A stretch of DNA of 64,000 nucleotides from Paulinella micropora (Eukaryota > Cercozoa > Imbricatea > Euglyphida > Paulinellidae). How positions within the stretch are numbered: the stretch's first letter is position 1; each line of letters starts with the position of its first letter. This document shows, one piece after another, positions 1-8,054 of the stretch. The DNA is taken from the NCBI GenBank assembly GCA_019918135.1, contig WBZZ01000022.1, positions 22,501 to 86,500 on the forward strand. Direction: 5' to 3'. The notes under the pieces were generated by a model. It saw only the letters and a program-made list of their open reading frames with translations. It did not search any database and was not told the DNA's origin. Made by a program: the position numbers and the translations under genes.

Positions 1-20
1 AGACAGATATATAAATAGAC

Positions 21-84
<64 letters not shown>
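1..84. repeat. (GATA)n microsatellite
   Basis: Tetranucleotide repeat at the window edge. On the minus strand it lies just after the zinc-finger exon frame and reads as a meaningless Leu-Ser-Ile-Tyr repeat. Confidence 0.95.
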
Positions 85-110
85 CGAGCGAAAGAGAGCA
101 AATGTTTTCC

Positions 111-285
111 ATGCCGCTGGACGTTGGTAGCAGGCTTCGCACAGGTCGAAGGAGCACTCCCGACAGCCATACATGCGTACACGCTTTCGCAGTGACGAAA
201 CAAAACAGCTGTCGCAATACCAAGCCGAGTCGGCGGAAGTTGCGAAGGAGCGAAGGGCGTGGTGTGCCCGACAAAACTTGGGAGG
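111..285 (-). CDS. Zinc-finger exon (C1/ZZ-like), probable downstream exon of the minus-strand LRR gene
   Basis: After a GTCAG acceptor the minus strand is open in phase 0. It holds regularly spaced zinc ligands: FCRAHHAL, then WYCDSC, then MYGCRECSFDLCEACY. The paired C-x2-C motifs with an aromatic-Gly-Cys core and the DLCxxCY ending resemble C1/DC1 or ZZ zinc fingers, which bind protein or lipid. The phase matches the end of the linker exon at 501-629, so both probably belong to one transcript. The 3' limit is uncertain because the frame runs into the GATA tract. The gene presumably continues off the left edge. Family assignment is by motif only. Confidence 0.5.
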
Positions 286-500
286 CTGACACACACCGTG
301 CACAAAAGCAAGTACAGGTGAACTATGCCTATGCTCCCTTTCTGCATCTTTGCTACCCTCTTTGCTCCAAGTTATATATGCGAATAATTTTATACGTGTG
401 GAGACTGTAAAACTGTATGCATTTATGCATGTATGTTTCTGACACCAAGCACGATTGAAAGTCTATGTTTTTATCTTTTTTCTTGTGACGTCTTGTTTAC

Positions 501-629
501 CTTCGCCTCCTCGATGCTGCGTAGGTGCTTGAGAATTTCTCGATTGCCATTGTCCTCCAGCTCTTTGGGCAAGTCTTTAATATATTCCTTGAGCTCCATG
601 CCATTCAAATCTTTCAGTGTTGGATTTAT
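501..629 (-). CDS. LRR-end linker exon (LRR/ROCO type)
   Basis: A 43-codon phase-0 exon between a good acceptor (TTGCCCAG) and donor (AAG|GTAAAC). It opens INPTLKDLNGMELKEY, echoing the V-N-x-T-L start of the LRR exons, and ends NREILKHLRSIEEAK. That ending is like the segment that closes LRR arrays just before Roc domains in ROCO proteins (xxILxYLR). No Roc domain is visible between this exon and the zinc-finger exon 216 bp downstream. It is taken as the exon following the minus-strand LRR exons of cassettes H to A. Confidence 0.6.
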
Positions 630-962
630 CTGGGCAAGCAGAAGGAGGATGCAAGAAATAGCCAGACTGTAGTTTACTACGATTGAAAGTTCAAGACTTT
701 GGAAGAAAATCGCAAGCAGCTGTGCTAATTTTCTTGGAAAACTCCATCAATCGAATGTGCTCACCCTCCAACTTCAAGCGCACAATCAAAGGAAGGGGCA
801 ATCAAGCACGCGCAACTTCCAAGGTGTGAACGTAGAGATGAAATTCTGTATGAAATTCTGTCTATTTTACTTCTTCGATACTGCGCACACATCAGTTCAT
901 CTATCGATCTATTCAAGACATATCAGTTCCCGAATATGACTGCCCTGAATCATCTTCGGAAC
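630..962. other. No supported gene
   Basis: No firm coding evidence. A short minus-strand frame near 700-820 (RLKLEGEHIRLMEFSKK) looks non-random and could be a decayed exon, but splice sites are unclear. Confidence 0.4.
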
Positions 963-987
963 TGCTGTGCACGCTGGCGCAGTAGCA
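963..987. repeat. Degenerate cassette-boundary palindrome
   Basis: TGCT...AGTAGCA imperfect inverted repeat left of LRR cassette A, in the same relative position as the clearer palindromes further right. Confidence 0.55.
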
Positions 988-1020
988 CTAAGTAAAAGTA
1001 CTGTTAGAGTTTGAGTGCAG

Positions 1021-1101
1021 GTAAATAAGAGCCTCGAACTCTGTCTCGACGACAACCAGATCGGCGATGCTCGAGCTATTGCTAAAGGCAACGCTTTGGA
1101 G
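1021..1101 (+). CDS. LRR exon A(+)
   Basis: Phase-0 exon of 27 codons between GTGCAG| and |GTCTGA. It starts VNKSLELCLDDNQIGD, the RNase-inhibitor-type LRR pattern (LxxLxLxxNxIGxxG). One codon shorter than the usual 28. It faces exon A(-) across the near-palindrome GGTCTGACC. Confidence 0.75.
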
Positions 1102-1108
1102 GTCTGAC

Positions 1109-1192
1109 CTTGAGTGCTTCCGCGATACACATCGCGCCTTGTGCTTCAATGGGGGTCGATGCTATGCTCAGCGTTTGAAGAGTTTCGTTGAC
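1109..1192 (-). CDS. LRR exon A(-)
   Basis: A 28-codon phase-0 exon, VNETLQTLSIASTPIEAQ..., between ATAG| and AAG|GTCAGA. The LRR consensus Asn is replaced (STP), so this repeat is somewhat diverged. Confidence 0.7.
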
Positions 1193-1227
1193 CTATTTAT
1201 CAACATAACCCAAAGAGATAGATGAAT

Positions 1228-1252
1228 GACACCGACAGCGCCCCGGTAGCAC
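1228..1252. repeat. Degenerate boundary palindrome between cassettes A and B
   Basis: Only the right arm (CCGGTAGCA) is well preserved. Confidence 0.4.
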
Positions 1253-1278
1253 TTCGACAGCAAATTTTTTAGCATGTA

Positions 1279-1343
1279 GGCGAGTGCAACTCTGCTTGAG
1301 CTTGATTAGCTGGCAATAGCATCGGTTCAGATGGGTTTTGAAG
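1279..1343 (+). pseudogene. Decayed LRR exon B(+)
   Basis: The sequence sits where a plus-strand LRR exon is expected, after ATGTAG and ending GAAG|GTACCT. It is about 19 nt short, has lost the Asn-Ile-Gly core, and contains an in-frame stop after SATLLELD. A decayed exon; the splice donor remains intact. Confidence 0.6.
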
Positions 1344-1347
1344 GTAC

Positions 1348-1431
1348 CTCCAAAGCTGCTCCTATCGTTTTTGCACCATCGATTCCGATTCCGTTGAATC
1401 TAAGATCGATCTTAATCAGGGTTTTGTTTTC
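1348..1431 (-). CDS. LRR exon B(-)
   Basis: 28 codons, ENKTLIKIDLRFNGIGIDGA..., between GTGCAG| and GAG|GTACCT. Intact although its plus-strand partner is decayed, so the strands have diverged independently. Confidence 0.8.
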
Positions 1432-1458
1432 CTGCACAATCCAATCAAACCCTTGACA

Positions 1459-1490
1459 AGGCTGCCGGCGCGGCCCGGGGGGGGGGGAGA
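1459..1490. repeat. GC-rich degenerate palindrome plus G-tract
   Basis: GCTGCCGGCGCGGCCCGG followed by a run of G. It lies between cassettes B and C where the boundary palindrome is expected. Confidence 0.45.
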
Positions 1491-1529
1491 TTACATTGAT
1501 ATATTTATTTGTGGTGTGTTGATGAATAG

Positions 1530-1613
1530 GTCAACAAAACTTTTAAAACGCTAGACATAGCATGGAACTCGATTGGAGCGCAAGGCGCAGAGAATATTGC
1601 GCAAGCTATGAAA
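1530..1613 (+). CDS. LRR exon C(+)
   Basis: 28 codons, VNKTFKTLDIAWNSIGAQGA..., between AATAG| and AAA|GTCAGA. Complete RNase-inhibitor-type LRR unit, phase 0 at both ends. Confidence 0.85.
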
Positions 1614-1620
1614 GTCAGAC

Positions 1621-1704
1621 CTCTAAAGCCTTGCCGATAGCAATTGCTCCATCATCACCGATCTGGTTGCAGTTGAGCGAGAGTTCGGTAAGGCTCGTAT
1701 TGAC
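1621..1704 (-). CDS. LRR exon C(-)
   Basis: 28 codons, VNTSLTELSLNCNQIGDDGA..., between TGCAG| and GAG|GTCTGA. Its donor overlaps the donor of C(+). Confidence 0.85.
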
Positions 1705-1736
1705 CTGCATTTAAACGCCAACAACATTACATTTAG

Positions 1737-1756
1737 TGCTACCTTGCGCGGTAGCA
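1737..1756. repeat. Boundary palindrome P1
   Basis: TGCTACCTTGCGCGGTAGCA, a 20-bp near-perfect inverted repeat between cassettes C and D. Confidence 0.85.
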
Positions 1757-1795
1757 TGTCTAACAACTTAAATGTATGTGTGTATGTCACTGCAG

Positions 1796-1879
1796 GTAAA
1801 CAAGAATCTGCAGACGTTGTGGATTGCAAGTAATAATGTTGGAGATAAAGGTGCAGCAACGTTTGCAGACGCCCTTAAG
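1796..1879 (+). CDS. LRR exon D(+)
   Basis: 28 codons, VNKNLQTLWIASNNVGDKGA..., between CTGCAG| and AAG|GTACCT. The exon start CAG|GTAAAC also resembles a splice donor. Confidence 0.85.
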
Positions 1880-1883
1880 GTAC

Positions 1884-1967
1884 CTGCAGGGCCTTTGCGA
1901 TTGCTGTTGCGCCTGCGTCGCCGATATGGTTGTCATAGAGGATGAGTGTAGCCAGGCAAATATTCAC
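1884..1967 (-). CDS. LRR exon D(-)
   Basis: 28 codons, VNICLATLILYDNHIGDAGA..., between TTAG| and CAG|GTACCT. It shares the palindrome GGTACC (1879-1884) with D(+). Confidence 0.85.
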
Positions 1968-2004
1968 CTAATACCATTCACAGTGCAATGCGGATATTTT
2001 TGCA

Positions 2005-2029
2005 TGCTACCGCGCGCGCTACGGTAGCA
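2005..2029. repeat. Boundary palindrome P2
   Basis: 25 bp; arms TGCTACCG and CGGTAGCA around a CG-rich centre. Confidence 0.85.
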
Positions 2030-2057
2030 CTGAAGACGAGTGTATTTGTGTGTACAG

Positions 2058-2147
2058 GAGAAAAAGGAGTGCAAGCTGGAGAAGCTAGACATTTCAAGCA
2101 ACTCGATTGGTGCAGAAGGAGCACGGCACATCGCGAAAGCGTTGGAG
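2058..2147 (+). CDS. LRR exon E(+), 30-codon subtype
   Basis: 30 codons, starting EKKECKLEKLDISSNSIG, between TACAG| and GAG|GTACCT. It shares the E-x-K-E-C-K-L start and two extra residues with exon J(+) of the second locus, so the two form an exon subfamily. Confidence 0.85.
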
Positions 2148-2151
2148 GTAC

Positions 2152-2235
2152 CTTAAGCGTATCGGATATCGCAGCAGCGCCCTCTGGGCCAATATTATTG
2201 CCATATAAGTTCCACACTTGCAACGCTGTATTGAC
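2152..2235 (-). CDS. LRR exon E(-)
   Basis: 28 codons, VNTALQVWNLYGNNIGPEGA..., between TTAG| and AAG|GTACCT. Confidence 0.85.
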
Positions 2236-2304
2236 CTAAACCCACACAAAGGACATACATATTTGCCGTTCAACCTATTGGGCAAAATACATCCAAATAC
2301 ATAT

Positions 2305-2324
2305 TGCTACCGCCCGCGGTAGCA
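2305..2324. repeat. Boundary palindrome P3
   Basis: TGCTACCGCCCGCGGTAGCA between cassettes E and F. Confidence 0.85.
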
Positions 2325-2353
2325 TGTGAAAGACAAGCTTGTGGGTTGTTTAG

Positions 2354-2431
2354 GTGAACTCAACCCTCACCACTCTCGATATTGGCAGGAACGGCATCGG
2401 ACTACAAGGTGCGCAGTTAATAGCTATCAAG
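2354..2431 (+). CDS. LRR exon F(+)
   Basis: 26 codons, VNSTLTTLDIGRNGIGLQGA..., between TTTAG| and AAG|GTACCT. Two codons are missing at the end but phase is kept. Confidence 0.8.
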
Positions 2432-2435
2432 GTAC

Positions 2436-2519
2436 CTTCAGAGCTTCGCCAAAGGCCCTTGCACCTTCAGCTCCAATATTGTTATTTTGCATGTAGAGCT
2501 CTCGAAGCGAAGTATGCAT
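2436..2519 (-). CDS. LRR exon F(-)
   Basis: 28 codons, MHTSLRELYMQNNNIGAEGA..., between TGCAG| and AAG|GTACCT. Confidence 0.8.
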
Positions 2520-2547
2520 CTGCATGCAAAAATAAACTTGTTAGAGA

Positions 2548-2570
2548 TGCTACCGCAACGCGCGGTAGCA
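2548..2570. repeat. Boundary palindrome P4
   Basis: 23 bp; arms TGCTACCG and CGGTAGCA between cassettes F and G. Confidence 0.85.
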
Positions 2571-2656
2571 TTTGTGGGTGTATGTGAGAGAGATACAGTG
2601 AGTGAAAGTATCTCTCTCTCTCTCTCATGAAAACGTTATGATTGTATAATTCCTAG

Positions 2657-2739
2657 GTGAAGAGTCTTTGAAGGAATTGAAATTCTGGAACAACAGCATT
2701 GGTCCAGAAGGCGCAAAAGCGATCGCGGCCGCGCTTGAG
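2657..2739 (+). pseudogene. LRR exon G(+), 1-nt frameshift
   Basis: 83 nt instead of 84 between CCTAG| and GAG|GTACCT. The body is clearly LRR (SLKELKFWNNSIGPEGA), but the first codons are out of frame, so splicing it in would break the frame unless the base loss is a sequencing error. Confidence 0.65.
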
Positions 2740-2743
2740 GTAC

Positions 2744-2826
2744 CTTTAGTGCTTCTCCAATAGCTTGCGCTCCCGCATCTCCGATGTTGTTCCATCCCAG
2801 ATTGATCTCGCGCAGAATATGTTGAA
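2744..2826 (-). pseudogene. LRR exon G(-), 1-nt short at the acceptor
   Basis: ILREINLGWNNIGDAGAQA... is a good LRR unit ending AAG|GTACCT. The start reads ATGTAG|TTCAAC where others read AG|GTCAAC, leaving 83 nt. Both exons of this cassette are one base short. Confidence 0.65.
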
Positions 2827-2855
2827 CTACATTCGCAATAAGCATGCATTATAAA

Positions 2856-2877
2856 TGCTAGCGTGCGGCGGGTAGCA
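2856..2877. repeat. Boundary palindrome P5
   Basis: 22 bp; diverged arms TGCTAGCG and GGGTAGCA. Confidence 0.75.
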
Positions 2878-2896
2878 ACAACAACAACAACAACAA

Positions 2897-2954
<58 letters not shown>
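2878..2954. repeat. (AAC)n plus poly-A tract
   Basis: (CAA)n leads into about 55 A, directly after palindrome P5. It could be a retroelement tail or slippage. Confidence 0.9.
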
Positions 2955-2955
<1 letters not shown>

Positions 2956-2975
2956 ACACAAATCTCTATATGTAG

Positions 2976-3059
2976 GTGAATAAGACTTTGACGACTCTGA
3001 ACTTATGGAATAACAAGATAGGCGATGAAGGAGCGGCGCACATAGCTGCAGCAGTTAAG
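2976..3059 (+). CDS. LRR exon H(+)
   Basis: 28 codons, VNKTLTTLNLWNNKIGDEGA..., between TGTAG| and AAG|GTACCC. Last plus-strand LRR exon before the SAM/RING exon. Confidence 0.85.
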
Positions 3060-3063
3060 GTAC

Positions 3064-3147
3064 CCGCAAGGCTTCTCCAATTGCTTTTGTCCCTGTGTCG
3101 CCTATTCCGTTGTATGTGAGGCTCAGGCTTGTCAAGGTTTTGTTGAC
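3064..3147 (-). CDS. LRR exon H(-)
   Basis: 28 codons, VNKTLTSLSLTYNGIGDTGT..., between TACAG| and CGG|GTACCT. In minus-strand order the first recognisable LRR exon of this array. Confidence 0.85.
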
Positions 3148-3177
3148 CTGTACAAGCGAAACAAATATGCTATGAAA

Positions 3178-3199
3178 TGCTACCGTGCGGCCAGTAGCA
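3178..3199. repeat. Boundary palindrome P6
   Basis: 22 bp; TGCTACCGTGCGG... with right arm AGTAGCA. Confidence 0.8.
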
Positions 3200-3480
3200 T
3201 GTGTGAAAAAATAATTTCTGTTTGACGTTCGAATAAAAGCAAGAGGCATGAACAATATGTGTGTGTTGGCACATGCATTTTTCAAAATGTTATCTTACTG
3301 AACTTTATAGACCATCAAGAATTCAGCCAAAATAGCCGCTTCTGCAGGCCCCAAACCTCTTGATTGCATACTTAGCTATATTGTCTTGTTGTCCCGCATG
3401 AAAGTGATGCATGTGTGCTAGATGTATGTTGGCATGATGTGTGTGGTGCCTATGAGCACATATGTATATGTGTATGCATG
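3178..3480. repeat. Segment duplicated at 23,135-23,440
   Basis: From palindrome P6 rightwards about 300 bp match 23,135-23,440 with scattered substitutions, including the shared stretch CAAGAATTCAGCCAAAATAG. It marks paralogous right flanks of two LRR cassette loci. No gene is seen in it. Confidence 0.85.
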
Positions 3481-3534
3481 TTTGTGTTGTTTGGGTATGT
3501 TGAGGGGGAGGGTGAGAGGGTGGGGGGGAGGGAC

Positions 3535-3795
3535 ATACATACATATATATATACATACACATACATACTTACTTACTTACATACTTACTTACATATGTAC
3601 ATACATTTTCACAAATACAAACCTTACTTACACAAAACACTTGCTTGGGGCTGAGATTTTTAGATCAATCAATCGATTGTCGAATAACATTTTTTTTCAA
3701 AATCTATCGTCCACATTAAAATGCCGTTGTATACCCACTTCGGACAGGAAATTTCAGGAAATACATTTCAGAGCCCTCCCCCCCCCCCCCCTCTT

Positions 3796-3830
<35 letters not shown>

Positions 3831-3887
3831 TAAATCTCTTTCTCTCTCGCTCCATCTTTTTTCCTTTCTCTCTATATATGTATACAT

Positions 3888-3926
<39 letters not shown>

Positions 3927-4005
3927 CCTCTCTCTGTCTCTCACACACACACACAATACACACATACAAACACACACACACACACACACACTCGCTCTCG
4001 CTCAC
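3535..4005. repeat. Microsatellite cluster (ACAT/ACTT, CT, CA)
   Basis: Successive ACAT-like, poly-C, CT and CA tracts. They fill the presumed intron before the SAM/RING exon; the CT tracts may serve as polypyrimidine sequence. Confidence 0.9.
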
Positions 4006-4097
4006 CTGCCATGATATCTTTGCGAAGTCTAGCTATTGTAGTTGAGTACTTGGCAGTTGAAAATGGTCGTACATACCCGCATTGTGTGTCCTCGCAG

Positions 4098-5067
4098 GAG
4101 GTTGGCTTGCCGCTGGCTTTGCGCTTACGGCAGCAGCTAGAGGAGGAGCCCAACCCGTTCCGTTGCGCCGAGTTCAAAAAGCAGCTGGATCAGATCCGGC
4201 CACAAGTGGAACAGGAACATGCAAAAGTGGAATCAATACAAAAACGCGCCGTCGATGAGCTCACTGAGATGGCTTCGATGCAAACGCTACGCGTCAAAGA
4301 GCTCAATGCCAAGCAAGAGAAGGCCGAGATGACTTTGTCACAGTGTAAGCAAACCTTACCGAAGGCGAAGAAAGCCTATGAAAAGGCAGTGCAAGCGCTT
4401 ACGAAAGCGAAGAAAACCTATAAAAAGGCAGTGCAAGCGCTTACGAAGGCAACGAAACACGAATCAGAGGCTACGCACGCTGTGGCAGAGGGAAAGCAAG
4501 CTTTAACGCAGGCTGAGGAAGCACTAGAAATAGCTAAGGAAGTGGAAGCAGATGTTAAGCGACTGTTCGCTGACCTACAGTGAAGAGCGGCAACGGGAGA
4601 AAGCGCGTCTCGGGGCCGAAGTGGAGGAGCTGCTGGTGGCAAGAGAAAAGAGCTGGAAGGCGCAGTTCCATAGCTGGAGTGAGCAAGACGTGCAGCAGTG
4701 GTTGCAGGCGCTGGCAGGAGGCCAGTTTGCGCATTTGGCTCCGGAGTTCAAACTGAACGGCATTGACGGCCAACAGCTGGCTGGCCTGCAGGACGATGTT
4801 CAGCTTCGGAGGTGTGGTGTGAACAAGAACAAGGACCGCCTTGAGTTGTGGCCCCACGTCGAAGCCTTGGTCCAGCCTCCACGTAAGAAAAGGCGGATAG
4901 CCGAGTGCAAGATCTGCGAGGAGAAGCCAGCTTCAATCATTCTGGCACCTTGCGGGCACAAATCTCTTTGCCTTGAGTGCGCTATGCATCTCCGTCAGAA
5001 CCAGAAGCCCTGTCCTATCTGCCAAACAGCTATCGATGGCATAGTGCAGAAGGTTTATGAACCATAG
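4098..5067 (+). CDS. Coiled-coil / SAM / RING exon (probable E3 ubiquitin ligase C-terminus)
   Basis: The exon opens after TCCTCGCAG| in phase 0 (EVGLPLALRLRQQLEEE), the phase of the upstream LRR exons, so it may be the 3' exon of the plus-strand LRR gene. About 160 residues of charged coiled coil follow, with a 14-residue duplication (KKAYEKAVQALTKA / KKTYKKAVQALTKA). Then comes a SAM domain at about 4,672-4,866 (WSEQDVQQWLQALAGGQF) and a C3HC4 RING at about 4,904-5,024 (CKICEEK, LAPCGHKSLCLEC, CPICQ). Compact C-terminal RINGs of this kind recruit E2 enzymes; SAM mediates oligomerisation. The frame changes at about 4,580: the coiled-coil frame ends in TGA at 4,581 and the SAM/RING frame is offset by one. 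No phase-compatible donor for a short intron was found, so a 1-nt indel, real or sequencing error, is likeliest. Stop at 5,065-5,067. Confidence 0.8.
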
Positions 5068-5321
5068 ACGGGGACTTGAGTGAAGTCACTATTGATAAAT
5101 GAATATTACTACATATACTGTAAATAGGCTTAGGAGTTATGGGCAAATGCAAAAACCTTTTACATGATTACTGAGCTAACTCTCAGAAAAATCTGATGGT
5201 TGCAAGCCATTTAGAGGGCATAGTACTGGCCTAGGAAGTTAAAAGTCGTTAAGCGGAAAGTAGGAATCGTTTGTTGCTCAGCCAGAACCCTGGCAGGACC
5301 TAGCACTGAGATGCGGTTTTT
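5068..5321. other. Non-coding spacer
   Basis: AT-rich 3' flank of the SAM/RING exon. No clear coding feature. Confidence 0.5.
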
Positions 5322-7967
5322 TTAGTCGCCGCAAACAGTTTTAATAAAATACTTGCCACTCGTAGAGCTAGCATACAAAGGAATCCGATCAAGCTTCGGG
5401 GCTGCTTCCGACAGGTGACTCAGTATTAATGTTACTGTAACACTGAGTACCGCATCCGGCGACACTTTTAAGACAGTGACTCGGTCGCCTGCCTTCCAAT
5501 CGGGTAGCTTGCGTCGCCGTTGCTTGTTTTTCTGTTCGTTGGCAGCCTTGCGCGTGAAGGAAGCGTATTCCTTGACATACGCTGTGACAGCAATCCGGGA
5601 TAGCCGGAGAGTGTCGAGTTGGTCCGATGTCTTGACGGTCGTCGAGCCAGACTTGGTCATTGCGGCGGTTGATCGGGCCGCGCGTTCAGCGATGACTTCG
5701 GGAGAGTCGAAAATGTCGAGAGATGTACGAGGCTGGCGAGCCATCATACCTTCAAAAGCCGAGACGCCGGTGGCTGTTGAGACGTAAGTGTTCTGTGAGA
5801 ACGAAAGGGCTGGCATGGCCTTGGGCCAAGTCTTCTTGTCCTTGTCTGAGAGCGCCTGGATAGCGCGGCGCAGGCTTTGATGCCTGCGTTCTACCATGCC
5901 TAACTGATGGTGAGAGTATGGCGCAGTGGCGAGCCATTCGATTCCAGCCATGCTGCAGAAGGCCTTGGCAAGATTGCCACGGAAAGATCCATGATCGTCA
6001 GACAGGATGGCCTCCGGAAAAGCAAAAAGGGAAACCCATCGGGCGAGAATGGTCTCAACAGTCTCCTCAGCAGTGGTGGAAACGACTGGAATAAACTGTA
6101 AGTAACCTGGCAGTGCGAACAGATCAACTATAGTTAGCACGTACTGCTCGAGTACGCCTTCTATGCCTACATGAACATGATCTATGCCTATAGCTTGACC
6201 TGGATGACTCCAGACTAACGAGTTATAGCGGCCATGATTAAGTATAAGGCGGGCGTGCGATAGTCGACAAAAGTGGCAATCTTTAAGGATAGCCTCTATG
6301 TCTACGTGCATCTTGTCTTTCCCATCGGGTCCGATTCCCGAACCATATGTATCGTTGATGGATATATGGGGCAAGGGTAGGAACCTTTGCGTGATTCTGG
6401 ATCAAGTGAGCATGGGAGACAAGCTTGCGTATGAGGGGATTCGGAACATATATACGGCGGGAGCGGTCGGGCATGATATGTACCGCTAGCCCTCCCTTGA
6501 GAAAGAGGAGAGTATTACCCTGGCCGATAGATGTAAATCCGTCCCAAAGCGGTTTCAAAATGGGATCTTCTTTCTGCGCTGACTGGATATCCGCGCGCGT
6601 GACGCGCGGGGCATGTGATGTATCATACATATTGAGCACGGCGTGGCGATCCAATCCAAAGTTATGTACAAGCCACACAAGGTTGTCCTCGAGGAAGACG
6701 ATCTTGTGGCATGCTAAGACTGTCCCACGAGAGATGGTTTTACCTCAGGAATGAGGTGCACCATGTCTTGAGGAACAAGTACAGCAAAAGGCTTGTTGAG
6801 AGCAAAAAGTTGACGAGCTACTTCAGGAGCACGCTCCGCGGGCGGGATGACTATAGCATAGTCCCATGGGGCCTGTAAGGTCTTGATTGTTGGTGCACCG
6901 CGCAGAATTCGACAGTCGTGCCTCTTAAAGCGCGTGTCTAATGGCGGATGACTACCGTCAATCGCGAGCCAAAAGGATTTTCCACCAGACTGTAGCATAG
7001 TAGCCGGGATTGTGTCCAATAGCTGATTCGTCGCTTCGACTTCCCCAAGGAGAGTGGGTTGGCCGGGCGATATACAAGGAATACGAGAGAGTGCATCAGG
7101 AAGGAGATTCTGTTTACCCTAAATGTATTCCACCTTGAAGCGAATAGTTTGGAGGTGGTCTAGGACCCATCCAACAACCATCGGGCTTCTGGCGTGGTAT
7201 AGCCATATGAGCGGGCGATGATCCGTGACAATAGTCAGCGGATGATCACTAGCATCGATATAATAACGAGATTGCTAGACACCGTAAATTATACCGTAAG
7301 CTTCCCGAACATACGTGACCCACCGAGACTGAGTATCCGTGAATTTGAGCGAAAAATAAGAGATGACGGGTGCAGATTTCTCCGGGCCCGAATGTAGAGC
7401 TCCACCGATGCCAACGATGATTGCATCCGTCCGAAGGTAGAGCTGATGCGTCTTGTTGTAATTGGCAAGAATCGGCAGCGATGTCAGGACACGCTTGAGC
7501 TTTGCGAAACATTTCTTTTCTTTCTCACGGAAAAAGTTGGGTCCCGTGGGCCGGGCGTTCGTAGACTTGAGTAGATCGGAGAGTGGCGCCACCAAGCGAG
7601 AGTAGTTGGGAATGTGCGCCTGAATGAAGTTGGTCATACCGAGGATAGATCGAACCTCGGTGATTTTCTGCGGTTTGGAGATCTTCAGGATTGCATCAAT
7701 CTTGCTTGTGTCGGCGGCGACGCCTTTCTTGCTGCAGACTTTGCCTAGCACGGGAAGAGAGTTGTAGCCAATGCGTAGTTTGTCTGCGGCGAAGTAACAG
7801 CCGGCTGCATCCGCAGCCTCCATAAGCTTCTCCAGTTGGTCCATGTGAGCGTCGAAATCATCATGAGCCAGATGTACGTCGTCGATATATGCTGCGGCTG
7901 TCTGACCCCAAAAAGGGAGATGGCCAAAAGACGGCGCGCTGGAATAGATAGATAGATAGATAGATAT

Positions 7968-8054
<87 letters not shown>

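Noticed and set aside
102-410. 102-codon plus-strand frame at the left edge
   Set aside because: It is antisense to the zinc-finger exon, whose cysteine spacing is far more specific.
3415-3889. Plus-strand frames in the flank before the SAM/RING exon
   Set aside because: Made of ACAT, CT and CA microsatellites and not conserved in frame in the 23.4-kb paralogue.
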